Positions 7,704 to 19,946 of a stretch of 64,000 nucleotides of DNA are shown piece by piece. How positions within the stretch are numbered: position 1 is the first letter of the stretch; each line of letters opens with the position of its first letter. Below the pieces are notes generated by a model that was not told where the DNA came from, made no database searches, and saw only the letters and a program-made list of their open reading frames with translations. Origin of the DNA: Pseudomonas sp. Irchel 3E20 (lineage in GTDB: Bacteria; Pseudomonadota; Gammaproteobacteria; Pseudomonadales; Pseudomonadaceae); assembly GCF_900187645.1 (NCBI RefSeq), contig NZ_FYEE01000001.1, forward strand, positions 714,546-778,545, given 5' to 3'. The translations under genes and the position numbers were made by a program.

Positions 7704-8885
7704 ATGCCCGGCCCATTGGCAACCCTCAAGGTTCTGGATTTTTCGACCCTGCTACCGGGGCCGTTCGCCTCGCTGCTGCTGGCGGACATGGGCGCGCAGG
7801 TGCTGCGCATCGAGTCCCCCAGCCGCGTTGACCTGGTGCGGGTGCTGCCGCCTCACGATCGCGGCGTCTCTGCCAGCCACGCCTATCTCAACCGCAACAA
7901 GCGCAGCCTGGCCCTGGACCTCAAGCAACCCGAGGCGCTGGAGCTGGTGCGGCAACTGGTGGCCGAGCACGACATCCTGATCGAGCAGTTCCGCCCCGGC
8001 GTGATGGAACGCCTGGGCCTGGGCTACGAAGCGTTGAAGGCCCTCAACCCACGGCTGATCTACGTGTCGATCACCGGCTACGGCCAGACCGGCCCGTACC
8101 GCGACCGCGCTGGCCACGACATCAACTACCTGGCCCTGGCCGGTGTCGCCAGCCACACCGGGCGGCGCGACAGCGGGCCGCTGCCGTTGGGGGTGCAACT
8201 GGCGGATGTGGGCGGCGGCTCCCTGCACGCGGTGATTGGCCTGCTGGCGGCGGTGGTGGCGCGCCAGCACAGCGGCGTGGGCCAGTACCTGGACGTGAGC
8301 ATGAGCGACTGCGCCATGAGCCTGAATGCCATGGCCGGCGCCGGTTACCTGGCCTGCGGCGTGGAGCCGGGCCCGGAGGAGCAGATGCTTAACGGCGGCA
8401 GTTTCTACGACTACTACCGCAGCCGCGATGGCCGCTGGCTGTCGGTGGGCAGCCTGGAACCGGCCTTTATGCAGCAACTGTGCGTGGCCCTCGGGCGCCC
8501 GGAACTGGCCGCCCGAGGCCTGTCGCCCGAGCCGCAACAGCAGCAGGCGCTGAAAGCCGAATTGCAGATCGAGTTCGAAAAACACGACTTCGCCGCGTTG
8601 TGTGAAAGGTTCGCCGCGGTGGACGCCTGTGTCGAACCGGTGCTGAGCCTGGGCGAAGCCTTCGCCCACCCACAATTCAGCGCCCGGCAAATGACCTGCG
8701 AAGTGCCCCGGGCCGATGGCACCACCCAAACCCAAATGGCTTGCCCGCTGAAATTCTCCCAACCCCTGCCCGAACCCCGCCACATCGGCGTGGCAGTGGG
8801 CGCCCATAGCGATCAAGTGCTGGCGGAACTGGGCCTGAGCGAACAGCGCATCGCCCAGCTAAGGGCCGCCAACGTGGTGGGGTAG
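7704..8885 (+). CDS. CaiB/BaiF (class III) CoA-transferase family protein
   Basis: A 393-residue protein of the family III CoA-transferase/alpha-methylacyl-CoA racemase fold. It shows the N-terminal VLDFSTLLPGPFAS motif, the nucleotide-binding NRNKRSLALDLK segment, and GHDINYLALAG with the catalytic Asp (about residue 139). The GHDINY form resembles racemases such as AMACR and also several transferases. Members either move CoA between carboxylic acids or epimerise 2-methylacyl-CoAs. It stands alone, with no acyl-CoA dehydrogenase or ligase beside it, so the substrate cannot be assigned. The start has AAGGAGAA seven bases upstream. Confidence 0.88.
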   Translation: MPGPLATLKVLDFSTLLPGPFASLLLADMGAQVLRIESPSRVDLVRVLPPHDRGVSASHAYLNRNKRSLALDLKQPEALELVRQLVAEHDILIEQFRPGVMERLGLGYEALKALNPRLIYVSITGYGQTGPYRDRAGHDINYLALAGVASHTGRRDSGPLPLGVQLADVGGGSLHAVIGLLAAVVARQHSGVGQYLDVSMSDCAMSLNAMAGAGYLACGVEPGPEEQMLNGGSFYDYYRSRDGRWLSVGSLEPAFMQQLCVALGRPELAARGLSPEPQQQQALKAELQIEFEKHDFAALCERFAAVDACVEPVLSLGEAFAHPQFSARQMTCEVPRADGTTQTQMACPLKFSQPLPEPRHIGVAVGAHSDQVLAELGLSEQRIAQLRAANVVG

Positions 8886-8889
8886 GGCC

Positions 8890-9016
8890 TATATAGGAGC
8901 AACTGTCTTACCCCTAACCATTGGCCACCGCCACTCAGTGCCGCCATCGCGAGCAGGCGCGCTCCCACAGCGGAAAAATGCCCCCCACACCACCCTTCAA
9001 GGGTGGGGGCGGGCTT
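8890..9016. repeat. Composite REP repeat, copy 2
   Basis: Contains a full reverse REP core at 8946-8968 and a degenerate forward half (GGGTGGGGGCGGGCTT) at 9001-9016, embedded in the same flanking words seen near 4.7 and 54.85 kb (TTACCCC, CACCGCCACTCAGTGCCGCC, CCACACCAC). The degenerate end reaches the stop region of the SprT gene. Confidence 0.72.
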
Positions 9017-9510
9017 CACTCCACCCGCGTTTCCCCGCTGAACACCAACGTCTGCCGGCACCGCCGGCACAAATAGCGCCGGCCCTGGCGCACCAGGCTG
9101 TGGCGCTGGGCGGAGAAGGGGAAGTCGCTGTCGGCGCATGGGCAGCGGTAGATGTAGCGGGTTGCGCTGCGGCGCTTGATGGCATAGGTGTGGCAACGGT
9201 TGGGCGGCAGTTCATACACGCCGCGCATGATGAGCTGCCATTCCTCGCCATGGGGGGCGATGCGCTCGCCGAACAACTGATGGGCGATCAGGTGCGCAAC
9301 CTCGTGGGCCACGGTCTGCTTGAGAAAGTCTTCGCTGTTTTCCCGGTACAGCTGCGGGTTGAAGCGCAGCAGGTTTTCGTGCAGGTGCGCGACGCCGGCC
9401 TTCTGCCCGCGCAGCTTGAGGCTGACCACGGGGCGCTTGAAGGGGCGTTTGAAAAAGGTTTCGGCTTGTTGGAAGCAGTCTTCGACGCGGCGGTTGAGTA
9501 GCTCGGGCAT
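9016..9510 (-). CDS. sprT: SprT-family zinc-dependent metalloprotease-like protein
   Basis: A 164-residue protein with the zinc-binding HEVAH motif (His69, Glu70, His73) and a further His in the APHGEEW segment. The C-terminal part has two Cys pairs (CPC and CRRC) forming a probable zinc ribbon. This SprT-like layout is shared with eukaryotic Spartan. Bacterial SprT is poorly characterised; in E. coli it was linked to bolA expression, and the Spartan relation suggests proteolysis of DNA-bound proteins. The gene stands alone between a REP region and the Yip1 gene. Confidence 0.85.
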   Translation of the reverse strand: MPELLNRRVEDCFQQAETFFKRPFKRPVVSLKLRGQKAGVAHLHENLLRFNPQLYRENSEDFLKQTVAHEVAHLIAHQLFGERIAPHGEEWQLIMRGVYELPPNRCHTYAIKRRSATRYIYRCPCADSDFPFSAQRHSLVRQGRRYLCRRCRQTLVFSGETRVE

Positions 9511-9595
9511 GCGGTACGGGTCTCCAGAGGTTGCGAGTATGCCGTAAACCGGGGGCTTTCCGAATTGCCCGGGCGCCGGGCGGTCATTTGCCGGG

Positions 9596-9622
9596 CAAAA
9601 GAAGGCCGCCTTGCGGCGGCCG
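9596..9622 (-). terminator. Terminator of the Yip1-family gene
   Basis: GGCCGCC-TTGC-GGCGGCC hairpin (9604-9621). On the minus strand it is followed by TTCTTTT, giving a Rho-independent terminator 37 bases after the stop of the Yip1 gene. Confidence 0.8.
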
Positions 9623-9657
9623 GTATTGGCAGCGATGGGGTTGTTATAGGTGCGGCG

Positions 9658-10260
9658 TCAGTTGGTGTAGATGGGGCCGACGCCCAGGCCCCAGACAATG
9701 ACGGTGAACGCCATGATGGCCACCAGCACTACCAGGCCCACGGCCAGCACCGAACTGGAAAACAGGAAGCCCTCGTCCGAAGGGATGTTCATGAAGGTCG
9801 GCAACCCCACATACAGCAGGTACACCGTGTAGCAGATGGCCGCCGTGCCGACGATCATTCCCAGCCACATGTGCGGGTACAGGGCCGCGAGGCCGCCAAT
9901 GAACAGCGGTGTCGCGGTGTAGGTGGCAAACGCGATGCAGCGGGCGAGGCTGGGGCTGGCGTCATAGGTGCGCGCCATCCAGTGCACGAACGCGCCCATT
10001 ACGGCCACGCCGCCGAGCATGGCCAGGTACGACATGATGGTCATCCACAGCGCGCTTTCCTGGGTCAGCATGACCGGTGCGCGGTTGCCAATGACCCAGC
10101 CGACCTGGGTGGTGCCGATAAACGCTGAAATCGCGGGGATCGCCGCGAGGATCAAGGTGTGGGTGAGGTACATATGGCTGATGCTTTCTTCGGCATCGCC
10201 CCGGATGTCCCGCCATTCCTGGTCGGGGTGGGTAAAGAGCCCTACGACGTGGTGAATCAT
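9658..10260 (-). CDS. Yip1-family integral membrane protein
   Basis: A 200-residue protein beginning HHVVGLFTHPDQEWRDI, the usual entry of bacterial Yip1-domain proteins, followed by about five transmembrane helices (for example ILAAIPAISAFIG, SYLAMLGGVAVMGAFV, CIAFATYTATPLFIGGLAAL, IVGTAAICYTVYLLYVG, LVVLVAIMAFTVIVWGLG). The function of this family in bacteria is unknown; eukaryotic Yip1 proteins act in vesicle traffic, which does not transfer. It has its own terminator and is divergent from ttcA. Confidence 0.85.
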   Translation of the reverse strand: MIHHVVGLFTHPDQEWRDIRGDAEESISHMYLTHTLILAAIPAISAFIGTTQVGWVIGNRAPVMLTQESALWMTIMSYLAMLGGVAVMGAFVHWMARTYDASPSLARCIAFATYTATPLFIGGLAALYPHMWLGMIVGTAAICYTVYLLYVGLPTFMNIPSDEGFLFSSSVLAVGLVVLVAIMAFTVIVWGLGVGPIYTN

Positions 10261-10347
10261 GGTCAGTCACTCCTTTGTTATTGCCATCGCCCCCCAGCGG
10301 AGCGCTTACGGGCCAAGCGGCCAGGTAAGTAAAGGTCTGAATATGTG

Positions 10348-10364
10348 TGCGACCTTATGTCGCA
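10348..10364. promoter_or_regulatory. Inverted repeat between Yip1 gene and ttcA
   Basis: TGCGAC-CTTAT-GTCGCA, a perfect six-base inverted repeat in the divergent promoter region (10261-10531). Its position fits an operator, but no binding protein can be named. Nothing else recognisable lies in this stretch. Confidence 0.4.
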
Positions 10365-10531
10365 GTATAGGAAGGACTTGGCCCAATGCCCGTAGGCCTT
10401 TAGAGCAAATCGTGCTGTAAAAGAGGTGGCTAATCGCCGGTTCATCTGGCAGGCCGCGTGTGTGTTCCGCCGTGCCGGCCTTTTGCGTAAAATGCCGGCC
10501 TTTCGTCATCCACCTCGCGGATCCTAGCGCC

Positions 10532-11356
10532 ATGGGCACTCTTACGGTCAACCAGAACAAACTGCAAAAACGCCTGCGCCGCTTGGCCGGGGAGGCGATT
10601 GCCGACTTCAACATGATCGAGGACGGCGACAAGGTGATGGTCTGCTTGTCGGGCGGCAAGGACAGCTACACGATGCTCGATGTGCTGCTGCACCTGCAGA
10701 AGGTCGCGCCCATCCAGTTTGAAATCGTCGCCGTGAACATGGACCAAAAGCAGCCCGGTTTCCCCGAAGACGTGCTGCCGGCCTACCTCAAGACCCTGGG
10801 CGTGGAATACCACATCGTCGAAAAAGACACCTATTCGGTGGTCAAGGAGCTGATCCCGGAGGGCAAAACCACCTGCTCGCTGTGCTCGCGCCTGCGCCGG
10901 GGCACGCTCTACACCTTCGCCGACGAAATCGGCGCGACCAAGATGGCCCTGGGGCACCACCGCGACGACATCGTCGAAACCTTCTTTCTCAACATGTTCT
11001 TCAACGGCTCGCTCAAGGCCATGCCGCCCAAGCTGCGCGCCGATGACGGGCGCAACGTGGTGATCCGCCCGCTGGCCTATTGCAATGAGCGAGACATCCA
11101 GGCCTATTCCGACCTCAAGCAATTTCCGATCATCCCCTGCAACCTGTGCGGCTCCCAGGAGAACCTGCAACGCCAGGTGGTCAAGGACATGCTCCAGGAC
11201 TGGGAACGCAAGACCCCGGGGCGTACCGAGAGTATCTTTCGCAGCCTGCAAAACGTGATTCCGTCGCAATTGGCCGACCGTAACCTGTTTGACTTCACTG
11301 GCCTGAAAATCGACGAGAACGCCGCATCGCGTTTCGTCAACGTGGTGAACCTTTGA
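10532..11356 (+). CDS. ttcA: tRNA 2-thiocytidine(32) synthetase TtcA
   Basis: A 274-residue enzyme that converts C32 of certain tRNAs to 2-thiocytidine, using ATP and an Fe-S cluster. The PP-loop SGGKDS is at 40-45. The catalytic Cys pairs are in TTCSLCSRL (Cys115, Cys118) and in PCNLCGSQ (Cys203, Cys206). The length matches the family. The ATG at 10532 was preferred to an upstream in-frame GTG because alignment with TtcA begins with the [12 protein letters not shown] segment. Confidence 0.95.
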   Translation: MGTLTVNQNKLQKRLRRLAGEAIADFNMIEDGDKVMVCLSGGKDSYTMLDVLLHLQKVAPIQFEIVAVNMDQKQPGFPEDVLPAYLKTLGVEYHIVEKDTYSVVKELIPEGKTTCSLCSRLRRGTLYTFADEIGATKMALGHHRDDIVETFFLNMFFNGSLKAMPPKLRADDGRNVVIRPLAYCNERDIQAYSDLKQFPIIPCNLCGSQENLQRQVVKDMLQDWERKTPGRTESIFRSLQNVIPSQLADRNLFDFTGLKIDENAASRFVNVVNL

Positions 11357-11385
11357 GCGCTGGCCCGGCTCTGTACTGCTGACTC

Positions 11386-11410
11386 ACGGCGCTCACGGGC
11401 GCCGTTCTTT
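11386..11410 (+). terminator. Terminator after ttcA
   Basis: ACGGCGC...GCGCCGT hairpin followed by TCTTT, about 30 bases after the ttcA stop and just before the next gene. Confidence 0.75.
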
Positions 11411-11424
11411 ATTGGGGAGAGGGC

Positions 11425-12096
11425 ATGCGCGACTACAAGTGGCTGCACGAATACTGTCTGAACCGCTTCGGTTCGGTGGCGCAGTTGGAGGCCCATTTGC
11501 CGGTGCCCCTGAGCGAGGCGCAATTGTGCCAGGTCGGCGACGACCGCTACCTGTCCACGCTGGCGCTGCGGGTGTTTCGCGCCGGCCTCAAACACAGCCT
11601 GGTGGACGCCAAGTGGCCGGCCTTCGAGCAGGTGTTTTTCGGTTTCGACCCGGAAAAAGTGGTGCTGATGGGCGCCGAACACCTGGAGCGGCTGATGCAG
11701 GACGCGCGGATCATCCGCCACCTGGGCAAACTCAAGAGTGTGCCGCGCAACGCCCAACTGGTGCTGGACATCGCCCACGAATACGGCAGCTTTGGCGCTT
11801 TCCTGGCGCAATGGCCGGTGACCGATATCGTCGGGTTGTGGAAGTACCTGGCCAAGCATGGCCATCAACTGGGCGGGTTGTCGGCGCCGCGGTTCCTGCG
11901 CATGGTCGGCAAGGACACCTTCGTGCCCAGCAACGACGTGGTGGCCGCCCTCAACGCACAGAAGATCGTCGACAAGGTGCCCACCAGCCTGCGCGACCTG
12001 GCCATCGTCCAGGACGCTTTCAACCAATGGCACGCCCAAAGCGGCCGGCCGATGTGCCAGCTCTCCATGATGCTGGCCTACACCGTCAACCACTGA
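11425..12096 (+). CDS. DNA-3-methyladenine glycosylase I (Tag) family protein
   Basis: A 223-residue protein whose centre resembles E. coli Tag: FRAGLKHSLVDAKWPAFEQVF, FDPEKVVLM, LERLMQDARIIRHLGKL, in the same order. Tag removes 3-methyladenine from alkylated DNA through a helix-hairpin-helix glycosylase fold. The C-terminal part is less like Tag: the zinc-binding Cys/His residues of classical Tag are not evident, so it is a divergent relative and activity is uncertain. GGGGAGAGGGC precedes the ATG. Confidence 0.78.
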   Translation: MRDYKWLHEYCLNRFGSVAQLEAHLPVPLSEAQLCQVGDDRYLSTLALRVFRAGLKHSLVDAKWPAFEQVFFGFDPEKVVLMGAEHLERLMQDARIIRHLGKLKSVPRNAQLVLDIAHEYGSFGAFLAQWPVTDIVGLWKYLAKHGHQLGGLSAPRFLRMVGKDTFVPSNDVVAALNAQKIVDKVPTSLRDLAIVQDAFNQWHAQSGRPMCQLSMMLAYTVNH

Positions 12097-12209
12097 TACT
12101 CCTGCCTGCGCTGGGGTGCGCAGCAGCCCTGATTCGGCGATCACGACGGCTTCGCCCCCGAGCGTCGGCACGCCGCCCGGGGGCTAGCCCGCTTGCTATA
12201 GGGGGCGGG

Positions 12210-13565
<1,356 letters not shown>

Positions 13566-13672
13566 GTGCGGGTCGCATCTTGCGTAAGGTGGCGGCTATT
13601 CTACCTGCGCGACGCAGCGTCCTGAACCTTTGGCGGTGCGGCATATTCACTTTCGGGCTTAAGGATCGACAC

Positions 13673-14143
13673 ATGACAAGGCGACTGGCGGCGGCATCGG
13701 CGCTGTTGTGCACCCTGCTGCTGGGCGGCTGCGGTAATGACTACGGCGTGGATCAGGCGGGCAACAAGGTCGCGGCCGAGCGCTTGGACAAGCAGTGGCT
13801 GGTGCTTAACTACTGGGCCGAATGGTGCGCCCCGTGCCGCACCGAAATCCCCGAACTCAACGCCCTGGCCGAACAGCTCAAGGGCCAATCGGTGGAAGTG
13901 TTCGGCGTCAACTTCGACAACGTGCAGGGCGCCGAACTCAAAAGCGCTAGCGACAAACTGGGTATCAAGTTCACCGTACTGGCCCAAGACCCCGCGCCAT
14001 TCTTCGGCGTACCCCGCAGCCAGGCCCTGCCGGTGACCTACATCATCGACGACCAGGGCAAGGTGCGCGAACAACTGCTGGGCGAACAAACCGCCGCAGG
14101 CGTGTTGGCGAAGATCAAAGCGCTACGCGCAAGTGGCAGCTAA
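13673..14143 (+). CDS. TlpA/ResA-like thioredoxin-fold lipoprotein
   Basis: A 156-residue protein with lipobox LGGC (Cys20) and active site WCAPC (Cys52, Cys55) in the YWAEWCAPCRTEIPEL context. It keeps the cis-Pro region (RSQALPVTYIIDDQGKV). This is a periplasmic, membrane-anchored thiol reductase of the TlpA/ResA type. Such proteins reduce disulphides for cytochrome c or copper-site assembly, but no ccm genes lie nearby, so the partner is unknown. The ATG at 13673 follows TAAGGATCGAC. Confidence 0.88.
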   Translation: MTRRLAAASALLCTLLLGGCGNDYGVDQAGNKVAAERLDKQWLVLNYWAEWCAPCRTEIPELNALAEQLKGQSVEVFGVNFDNVQGAELKSASDKLGIKFTVLAQDPAPFFGVPRSQALPVTYIIDDQGKVREQLLGEQTAAGVLAKIKALRASGS

Positions 14144-14212
14144 GCGCAGTTGCGAGCGGTTAGCGGCAAGCTGCAAGTTAAGGCGCTTCAACCTTGTAGC
14201 TTGCCGCTGCTG

Positions 14213-14617
14213 TCAGCTTTCCTCCAACCACCAACGCAGCGGTTTGCCTTGGGCGGGCCAGAAGCGCAGTTGGTCGATGGGCGAGATGTCCCAGCGCTGT
14301 ACGGTTTCCAGGGATTTGAGGAAGCGTTGTTCCTGCTCCATCAAGGCTGGGGCGCACAGTTTGCGGGTGCTGCCGACTTTGCCGAAGCTGAGTTTTTCAC
14401 CGTCCAGGCTGTACGGCGCGAACCAGTGGTTGCAACCGGCGGTGCCATAGGCGCGGCCGTCGGCGCCGAGGGTGATGGTCAGGTGGCTGCGGTCGATCAG
14501 CGGCCTTTCGCCGATCCACTCCAGCAAGTAGCTGCGGTCCTGTTGCAGCTTCACCGGTTCGGCGGCGCAGCCTAGCAGGCTGGCGCCGAACACGGCGATC
14601 CAGGCCGCACGTTTCAT
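14213..14617 (-). CDS. META-domain lipoprotein
   Basis: A 134-residue protein with lipobox LLGC (Cys17). The body matches the META/HslJ fold: LLEWIGERPLI, LTITLGADGRAYGTAGCNHWFAPY, then LSFGKVGSTRKLCAPALMEQEQRFLKSL. HslJ-type META proteins are linked to heat-shock and novobiocin resistance in E. coli, but the function of lipoprotein versions is not known. It overlaps the gene upstream by four bases, so both are one transcript. Confidence 0.85.
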   Translation of the reverse strand: MKRAAWIAVFGASLLGCAAEPVKLQQDRSYLLEWIGERPLIDRSHLTITLGADGRAYGTAGCNHWFAPYSLDGEKLSFGKVGSTRKLCAPALMEQEQRFLKSLETVQRWDISPIDQLRFWPAQGKPLRWWLEES

Positions 14618-15051
14618 GGGCGAGCCTGCTGGCATTTTTGGCACAGGTGCTTTTCCCCTTCGCTGCTCCAGCCCAGTTCGGCGATGCGCGCCGTGGCGGC
14701 AGGTTTTTGCGCCTTGGCGCCGAGCTTGGCGTCCACCGCGAATTCAAAGTCCAGGGTGGCGGCACAACCGTCGCAGTTGACCTGCCAGGTGTGGATCGCC
14801 AGTTCGCCGAATGCCGGGCCCTGGGTCATGGCCACCCATTGGCCCATGGGCTTGAGCAGGTGGCGCACGTTGTCGACGGTCAGGCGCATGTGCAGGCTTT
14901 TGCTGCCCTTGAGGGTTACCAGCAGCACGTCGTTCTGCCGGATGGCGCCGCCCTGGCCGGTGACCTGGTAGCGGCCGGGCATCAGGGCGCGGACTTCGGT
15001 CAGGGTGTGCTGCGGGTTCATCAGTGTGTAGCGGAAATCGTGTTCGGCCAT
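14614..15051 (-). CDS. Conserved hypothetical protein with two Cys pairs
   Basis: A 145-residue protein I cannot name. It has no signal peptide or membrane helix. A CDGC pair near the middle and a CQKC pair close to the C-terminus could bind one zinc ion. The first half is beta-rich (GRYQVTGQGGAIRQNDVLLVTLKGSK). It has an ATG preceded by GGAGGACCC and overlaps the META lipoprotein gene by four bases, so co-translation is likely. I would guess a cytosolic metal-binding protein, at low certainty. Confidence 0.75.
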   Translation of the reverse strand: MAEHDFRYTLMNPQHTLTEVRALMPGRYQVTGQGGAIRQNDVLLVTLKGSKSLHMRLTVDNVRHLLKPMGQWVAMTQGPAFGELAIHTWQVNCDGCAATLDFEFAVDAKLGAKAQKPAATARIAELGWSSEGEKHLCQKCQQARP

Positions 15052-15140
15052 GGGTCCTCCAGATAGGCCCGGTATGCTAGCACGCTGACCTCATCTGGCG
15101 ACTGGCCCGTGCGACCTTCGATCCGGCGGGCCGCGCCCTT

Positions 15141-16130
15141 TCAGCCTTCGACCAGGTTTTGCGGGGTGCCGCCAGCCCACGCGGCGATGTTGTCCAGGGT
15201 AGTTTGGGCGATGGCGGCCAGGGCTTCACGGGTGAGGAAGGCCTGGTGGGCGGTGACGATCACGTTGGGGAAGGTCAGCAGCCGCGCCAGCACGTCGTCC
15301 TGCAACGGCAGGTCGGAGCGGTCCTCGAAGAACAACTGGGCTTCTTCTTCATAGACGTCCAGCCCCAGGTAGCCCAATTGGCCGTCCTTGAGGGCGTCGA
15401 TCAGCGCGGGGGTGTCCACCAGGCCGCCGCGGCCGGTGTTGATGAGCATCGCCCCGGGCTGCATATGGGCCAGGGAGTCGCGGTTTATCAGGTGTTTGCT
15501 CTGGGCGGTGAGCGGGCAGTGCAGGCTGATGATCTGCGCCTGGGCCAGCAGTTCGGGCAGGCTCAGGTAGCGCGCGCCGAGGGCCAGCACCTGGGGGTTG
15601 GGGAAGGGATCATAGGCCAGCAGTTGGCAGCCGAACCCGGCCATGATCTTGGCGAAGGTGGCGCCGATCTGCCCGGTGCCGACCACGCCCACGGTCTTGC
15701 CCACCAGGTCGAACCCGGTCAGGCCATGGAGGCTGAAATCGCCTTCGCGGGTGCGGTTGTAGGCGCGGTGCAGGCGCCGGTTGAGGGCCAGGATCAAGGC
15801 CACCGCGTGTTCGGCCACGGCGTGGGGCGAGTAGGCCGGCACGCGCACGATGCCCAGCCCCAGGCGTTTGGCCACCGCCAGGTCGACGTGGTTGTAGCCG
15901 GCCGAACGCAGGGCGATCAGGCGCGTACCGCCGGCGGCCAGGTGTTCGAGCACCGGGGCGCTGAGGTCGTCATTGATGAAGGCGCACACCACTTCGTGGT
16001 GTGCGGCCAGGGCCACGGTGTCCAGGCTCAGGCGTGCGCTCTGGAAGTGCAGCTCCACGCCGGGCGGCAGGGCGGCGGCGAGGAAGCTGTCGCGGTCGTA
16101 GGTTTGGCTGCTGAAGAGGAGGGTGCGCAT
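15141..16130 (-). CDS. ldhA: D-lactate dehydrogenase-type 2-hydroxyacid dehydrogenase (LdhA)
   Basis: A 329-residue NAD-dependent fermentative D-lactate dehydrogenase. The dinucleotide loop GTGQIG is at 151-156. Catalytic residues are Arg234 in NTGRGGLVD, a Glu in DVYEEE and His295 in VTAHQAFLT. RSAGYNHVDL and PAYSPHAVAEHAVALIL are typical of LdhA. It interconverts pyruvate and D-lactate, useful during oxygen limitation. The start at 16130 has AAGGA upstream. It lies next to gacS in the same orientation, separated by a REP pair. Confidence 0.92.
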   Translation of the reverse strand: MRTLLFSSQTYDRDSFLAAALPPGVELHFQSARLSLDTVALAAHHEVVCAFINDDLSAPVLEHLAAGGTRLIALRSAGYNHVDLAVAKRLGLGIVRVPAYSPHAVAEHAVALILALNRRLHRAYNRTREGDFSLHGLTGFDLVGKTVGVVGTGQIGATFAKIMAGFGCQLLAYDPFPNPQVLALGARYLSLPELLAQAQIISLHCPLTAQSKHLINRDSLAHMQPGAMLINTGRGGLVDTPALIDALKDGQLGYLGLDVYEEEAQLFFEDRSDLPLQDDVLARLLTFPNVIVTAHQAFLTREALAAIAQTTLDNIAAWAGGTPQNLVEG

Positions 16131-16160
16131 GGGGGGAATCCTTATCCGTGTGAGGGCCAA

Positions 16161-16248
16161 GTGAGAGCGAGCCTGCTCGCCGTAGCGGTTGTTCATTCAG
16201 CGGCTCGGTTGCCCGGTACAGCGCCATCGCGAGCGGGCTCGCTCCCAC
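16161..16248. repeat. REP pair between ldhA and gacS
   Basis: Forward, slightly degenerate unit at 16161-16183 and reverse unit ATCGCGAGCGGGCTCGCTCC at 16226-16248, inverted and 42 bases apart. It could form a hairpin between the two minus-strand genes. Confidence 0.85.
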
Positions 16249-16267
16249 TGGGGGCCAATGGGGGCCA

Positions 16268-19021
<2,754 letters not shown>

Positions 19022-19223
19022 TCGACTCTCCCGGTGGGGCGGTATGAAAAGTGGTAGGCGGCCATGCTGGTACACATCCTTGGCGATCTAGCAGGCAATT
19101 GCCGCCAATTAACGCCGTTAACGGGTGGCCTGTGCAAGTGTTATGCCTTGGTCCGGGTATGCAGGTTGCTCCTTGGAGGGCAATCTTGAATAATCGCCAA
19201 CTGAGAATTACTTGCACAGGCCA

Positions 19224-19946
19224 ATGAATCCCATATCTATTGCCCCGCCGCGCATCCTGACCATTGAAGACGACCCCGTGCTGGGTGCCTATGTCCACGA
19301 GCACCTAGGCCGCTGTGGCTTCCAGGTGACCTGGTGCCAGAACGGCAGCGAGGGCCTGGAGATCGCGCGCAAAACGCCGTTCGACCTGGTGCTGATGGAC
19401 ATCCTGCTGCCGGGCATGAACGGTTTGACGGTGCTCACCCACCTGCGCCAAAGCCATACGCTGCCGGTGATCCTGATGTCGGCCCTGGGGGCCGAAGCCG
19501 ACCGTATCAGCGGTTTTCGCCTGGGGGCCGACGATTACCTGCCCAAGCCGTTCAGCATGGCCGAGCTGCGGGTGCGCATCGAAGCCATCCTGCGCCGCGT
19601 CGCCCTGGATCGGCGCCAGCCGCCCGCGCCACTGTACAGCGAAGTGCAGAGCCTGCGTTTCGACGATGAACTGTGCGACGTGCACTACGGCCAACAGTGG
19701 GCCGGGCTGACCCGCAGCGAGTATCGCCTGCTCGAAACCCTGCACCGCAACGCCGACGAAGTGCTGAGCAAGGCCTTCCTTTATCAGCACGTCCTGCAAC
19801 GCGGCTATGCGCCCCACGACCGCAGCCTGGACATGCACGTCAGCCAGATCCGCCGCAAGCTCAAGGCCATCAGCTACAGCGAGCGCGAAGTGCGCACGGT
19901 GTGGGGCAAGGGCTACGTCTTGAGTGCCGTCGATGAAAAGGGCTGA
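19224..19946 (+). CDS. OmpR-family response regulator (PirR position)
   Basis: A 240-residue regulator with acidic pocket E15/D16/D17, phospho-acceptor Asp59 in LVLMDILLPGMNG, Lys in YLPKPFSM, and a C-terminal winged helix (GLTRSEYRLLETL, RSLDMHVSQIRRKL). It overlaps the next kinase gene. It sits between gacS and cysM, the place held by pirR-pirS-pirA in P. aeruginosa as I recall; PirRS there controls the ferric-enterobactin receptor PirA. No receptor gene is present here, so the target is uncertain. Confidence 0.92.
   Translation: MNPISIAPPRILTIEDDPVLGAYVHEHLGRCGFQVTWCQNGSEGLEIARKTPFDLVLMDILLPGMNGLTVLTHLRQSHTLPVILMSALGAEADRISGFRLGADDYLPKPFSMAELRVRIEAILRRVALDRRQPPAPLYSEVQSLRFDDELCDVHYGQQWAGLTRSEYRLLETLHRNADEVLSKAFLYQHVLQRGYAPHDRSLDMHVSQIRRKLKAISYSEREVRTVWGKGYVLSAVDEKG

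Noticed and set aside
12097..12209. tRNA-like or RNA gene in the gap before the DUF2069 gene
   Set aside because: No cloverleaf or CCA end; only GC-rich short repeats are present.
19180..19225. Possible Fur box before the PirR-like gene (GAGAATTACTTGC)
   Set aside because: Only about half of the 19-base Fur consensus matches, which is expected by chance.
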